From Deltaproteobacteria bacterium (GTDB lineage Bacteria; Desulfobacterota; Syntrophia; Syntrophales; UBA5619), in assembly GCA_016935075.1 (NCBI GenBank), contig JAFGRP010000189.1, positions 1 through 34,129 of the forward strand: DNA of 34,129 nucleotides, given 5' to 3'. Position numbers and translations under genes: made by a program. The notes under the pieces are model-generated. The model did no database searches. It was not told where the DNA came from and was given only the letters and a program-made list of their open reading frames with translations. Below are positions 32,400 to 34,129 of the stretch, piece by piece; within the stretch, counting starts at the first letter, position 1; every line of letters begins with the position of its first letter.

Positions 32400-33839
32400 A
32401 TGCCGGAAACATTCGATATCCTGGTGATCGGGGCGGGACCGGGCGGTCATGCGGCGGCGGTTCGGGCGGCCAAGCTGGGGGCGCGGGCGGCGATCATCGA
32501 GCGGCAGGGATGGGGCGGGACCTGCACCCACCGGGGATGCATCCCCACCAAGGCCCTGCTGGCCTGCAGCCGGCGCTATGCGGAGCTCAAGAAGCTCGGG
32601 CGGATGGGCGTGCATGTGGTCGATCCATTCCTCGACTTTGCCACGCTGAAACGGCACCAGGAACAGCTCGTGAAAATCTCCGCGCTTGGCGTTCAGAAAT
32701 CCCTGAAGGAGGGCGGCGTAGAGATGAAAAGCGGGGAAGGGCAGATCCTCTCTCCAGGCGAAGTCAAATGGATTGCCGCGGACGGGACCTGCTCCCGCCT
32801 CTCTGCCCGGAATCTGGTGATCGCCTGGGGATCCGAACCCGCCCTGCCTCCCGGCGTGCAGCCTGCGGAGCGGATCCTGACCTCCGACGGCCTCCTGTCT
32901 CTGCGGACATTGCCGGAGAGCCTATTGATCGTTGGGGGGAACGTCATTGGCGTGGAGTTTGCCACGCTTATGGCCGAGCTGGGCGTCCGGGTGACCCTGA
33001 TCGAGATGATGGAACGGATCCTTCCCGGCGAGGAGGGTGAGGCGGCGGCGCTGCTGGCGCAGGAACTGAAAAATCTGGGGGTTGCCCTCCATACGGGTGT
33101 ACGGATGGAGACGATCCGGGAGACCGGTTCGGGGGTGCAACTGCTTGCCGCACCCGAAGGGTCTGTTTCTGAGACCCTGCGTACGGAGGGTTTACCCATC
33201 GCACATTCCCCCGGCGAGGGCGGAAAAGATCCAGGCCGCGTCCGGCTGGCCGGAACCCTGGAACTCACGGCCGAATACGCGCTGATCTGCACGGGGAGAA
33301 GGCCGCGGCTGAACGCGGAGGAACTCACCGCGCTGGGGATCCGCCACAACCGGCGGGGCATCATCGTCGATGAACGGCAGATGACCAGCGTTCCCGGGAT
33401 CTTCGCCGTCGGCGACATCACCGGCGGCATGATGCTCGCCCACCGGGCCATGCGGCAGGGGGAAATCCTCGCCGAACGTCTCTGCGGCGGCGACCGGATG
33501 GATTTCCGGGAAGAATGGATCCCCTCTGTCGTCTACACCCACCCCCAGATCGCCCGGGTCGGCCTGACCGAAGCGGAGGCAAGGCGCAGGGGAATCGCCG
33601 TCTCGGTCCGCCGGGCGGATTTCGCCGCCAACATCACCGCCCGCACCGCGCTTCTTGGGCCCGGTTTCGTCAAACTCCTGTTTCATCGGGACAGGCTGGC
33701 GGGGGCGACCATCGCCGGCGAGCGGGCAGGCGAACTCATCGCATCGCTGAGCCTGGCGATGGCCGCGGGTCTCGATCGCCGGCAGCTTGAAGCGTGGATT
33801 ATTCCGCACCCCACACTGAGCGAGGTGCTGGGGCTCTAA
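32400..33839 (+). CDS. lpdA: Dihydrolipoamide dehydrogenase (L-protein)
   Basis: 479 residues from the ATG at 32400, which has GGGAGG six bases upstream; an in-frame ATG at 32379 precedes that site. FAD motif GAGPGG (11-16), redox disulfide C42/C47 in GGTCTHRGCIPTK, NAD motif GGNVIGVEFA (179-188), second FAD contact AVGDITGG and the C-terminal catalytic HPTLSE (H470, E475). It reoxidises dihydrolipoyl-GcvH with NAD. Residues about 250-285 are an unusually long charged loop, roughly 20 residues more than I expect. It is divergent from lrp and converges on the next gene with a 4-base overlap at the stops. Confidence 0.93.
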   Translation: MPETFDILVIGAGPGGHAAAVRAAKLGARAAIIERQGWGGTCTHRGCIPTKALLACSRRYAELKKLGRMGVHVVDPFLDFATLKRHQEQLVKISALGVQKSLKEGGVEMKSGEGQILSPGEVKWIAADGTCSRLSARNLVIAWGSEPALPPGVQPAERILTSDGLLSLRTLPESLLIVGGNVIGVEFATLMAELGVRVTLIEMMERILPGEEGEAAALLAQELKNLGVALHTGVRMETIRETGSGVQLLAAPEGSVSETLRTEGLPIAHSPGEGGKDPGRVRLAGTLELTAEYALICTGRRPRLNAEELTALGIRHNRRGIIVDERQMTSVPGIFAVGDITGGMMLAHRAMRQGEILAERLCGGDRMDFREEWIPSVVYTHPQIARVGLTEAEARRRGIAVSVRRADFAANITARTALLGPGFVKLLFHRDRLAGATIAGERAGELIASLSLAMAAGLDRRQLEAWIIPHPTLSEVLGL

Positions 33840-34129
33840 AACAGATGCTCGCCGGCGGAGACAAACCGCCGGAACCCCTCCCGATCCTCGGCGCAGGCCG
33901 CGATCCGCGCAAGCCCCTTCTTCAGCTCCTCCGTGCCCGTCGCGATCGAAAGCCGCAGATAATGGAACGGCTCCGCGCCGATCCGGCCGAACGATTTCCG
34001 GTCCAGCGTCGCCACGCCGTGCACAAACAGCAGGAACATCTGCAGCAGCGTCGAGGGGCTCGTCTTCAGACGGATCTCCTCCGGAAGGGTTGCAAACGCA
34101 TCCATGATTCCGAGGTTGCGGCAGACCCC
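33836..34129 (-). CDS. PLP aminotransferase class I/II, C-terminal part (5' end outside window)
   Basis: Open from the window end (34129) to the TAG at 33836, about 97 codons; the Met at 34105 is internal because the preceding residues (VCRNLGIMDAFATLPEEI) continue the fold. VATLDRKSFG, GAEPFHYLRLSIA and a final GFRRFVSAGEHLF are typical of the small C-terminal domain of aspartate-aminotransferase-like fold-type I enzymes; the HYLRLSIA segment includes the Arg that binds the substrate alpha-carboxylate. The PLP lysine lies upstream of the window. Substrate is not determinable. Its stop overlaps that of lpdA tail to tail. Confidence 0.75.
   Translation of the reverse strand, partial: GVCRNLGIMDAFATLPEEIRLKTSPSTLLQMFLLFVHGVATLDRKSFGRIGAEPFHYLRLSIATGTEELKKGLARIAACAEDREGFRRFVSAGEHLF

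Overview
The window looks like a chromosomal segment from a strictly anaerobic, GC-rich bacterium, most likely a deltaproteobacterium (Desulfobacterota) of the Syntrophus/Smithella type. This is inferred from the gene mix: a tungsten-type aldehyde:ferredoxin oxidoreductase end, a four-subunit 2-oxoacid:ferredoxin oxidoreductase, HydB/HndC-like NADH modules, an oxygen-labile [4Fe-4S] serine dehydratase, a split-P glycine cleavage system, and the order tRNA-Ser / SRP RNA / dnaX / ebfC / recR. No 16S gene or other taxonomic marker is present.

Layout. 1-3.0 kb (+): the 3' end of an aldehyde ferredoxin oxidoreductase gene coupled to a MoaD/ThiS-like gene, a BPL_N/glutaminase-like protein and a YycJ-type metallo-hydrolase. 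3.0-3.07 kb: a perfect 29-bp-arm inverted repeat. 3.08-9.2 kb (-): a seven-gene operon porC-porD-porA-porB-nuoE-nuoF-hoxU, which joins a 2-oxoacid:ferredoxin oxidoreductase to a complete NADH-oxidoreductase module with no hydrogenase or formate dehydrogenase catalytic gene beside it. 9.3-12.4 kb (-): recR, ebfC, dnaX, SRP RNA and tRNA-Ser(GGA), with a consensus promoter. 12.5-16.4 kb (+): a decayed AspT/YidE-type transporter tail, an L-serine dehydratase carrying a twin-arginine leader, and a secreted C69 dipeptidase. 16.4-17.7 kb: remnants of two insertion sequences (IS91-like with a frameshift, ISNCY-like truncated). 17.8-20 kb (+): galE and a DegT-family aminotransferase. 20-24.8 kb (+): accessory genes, namely a chimeric Phd/ParE relic, a possible HEPN-like protein, a DUF2339/DUF3999 envelope pair and a vapBC module. 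24.8-32.3 kb (-): lrp, a gcvT-glyA gene fusion, gcvH, gcvPA, gcvPB and lipA. 32.4-33.8 kb (+): a divergent lpd. 33.8 kb to the end (-): the 3' end of an aminotransferase gene.

How the genes fit together. Glycine, serine and pyruvate are linked across the window. GcvH/PA/PB/T plus Lpd interconvert glycine with CO2, NH3 and methylene-THF. The SHMT half of the GcvT-GlyA fusion interconverts glycine and serine, and LipA makes the lipoyl cofactor of GcvH. Serine can be deaminated to pyruvate by serine dehydratase, although the copy here seems to be exported. Pyruvate or another 2-oxoacid is oxidised by the Por complex, whose reduced ferredoxin may be coupled directly to NAD(H) through the adjoining NuoEF/HoxU subunits. 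The Lrp-type regulator next to gcvT-glyA is the obvious candidate controller of the glycine genes.

The most unusual items are the Por-Nuo operon, the GcvT-GlyA fusion and the Tat-leader serine dehydratase. All assignments were made by reading translated sequence and motifs by eye; no database search was run.
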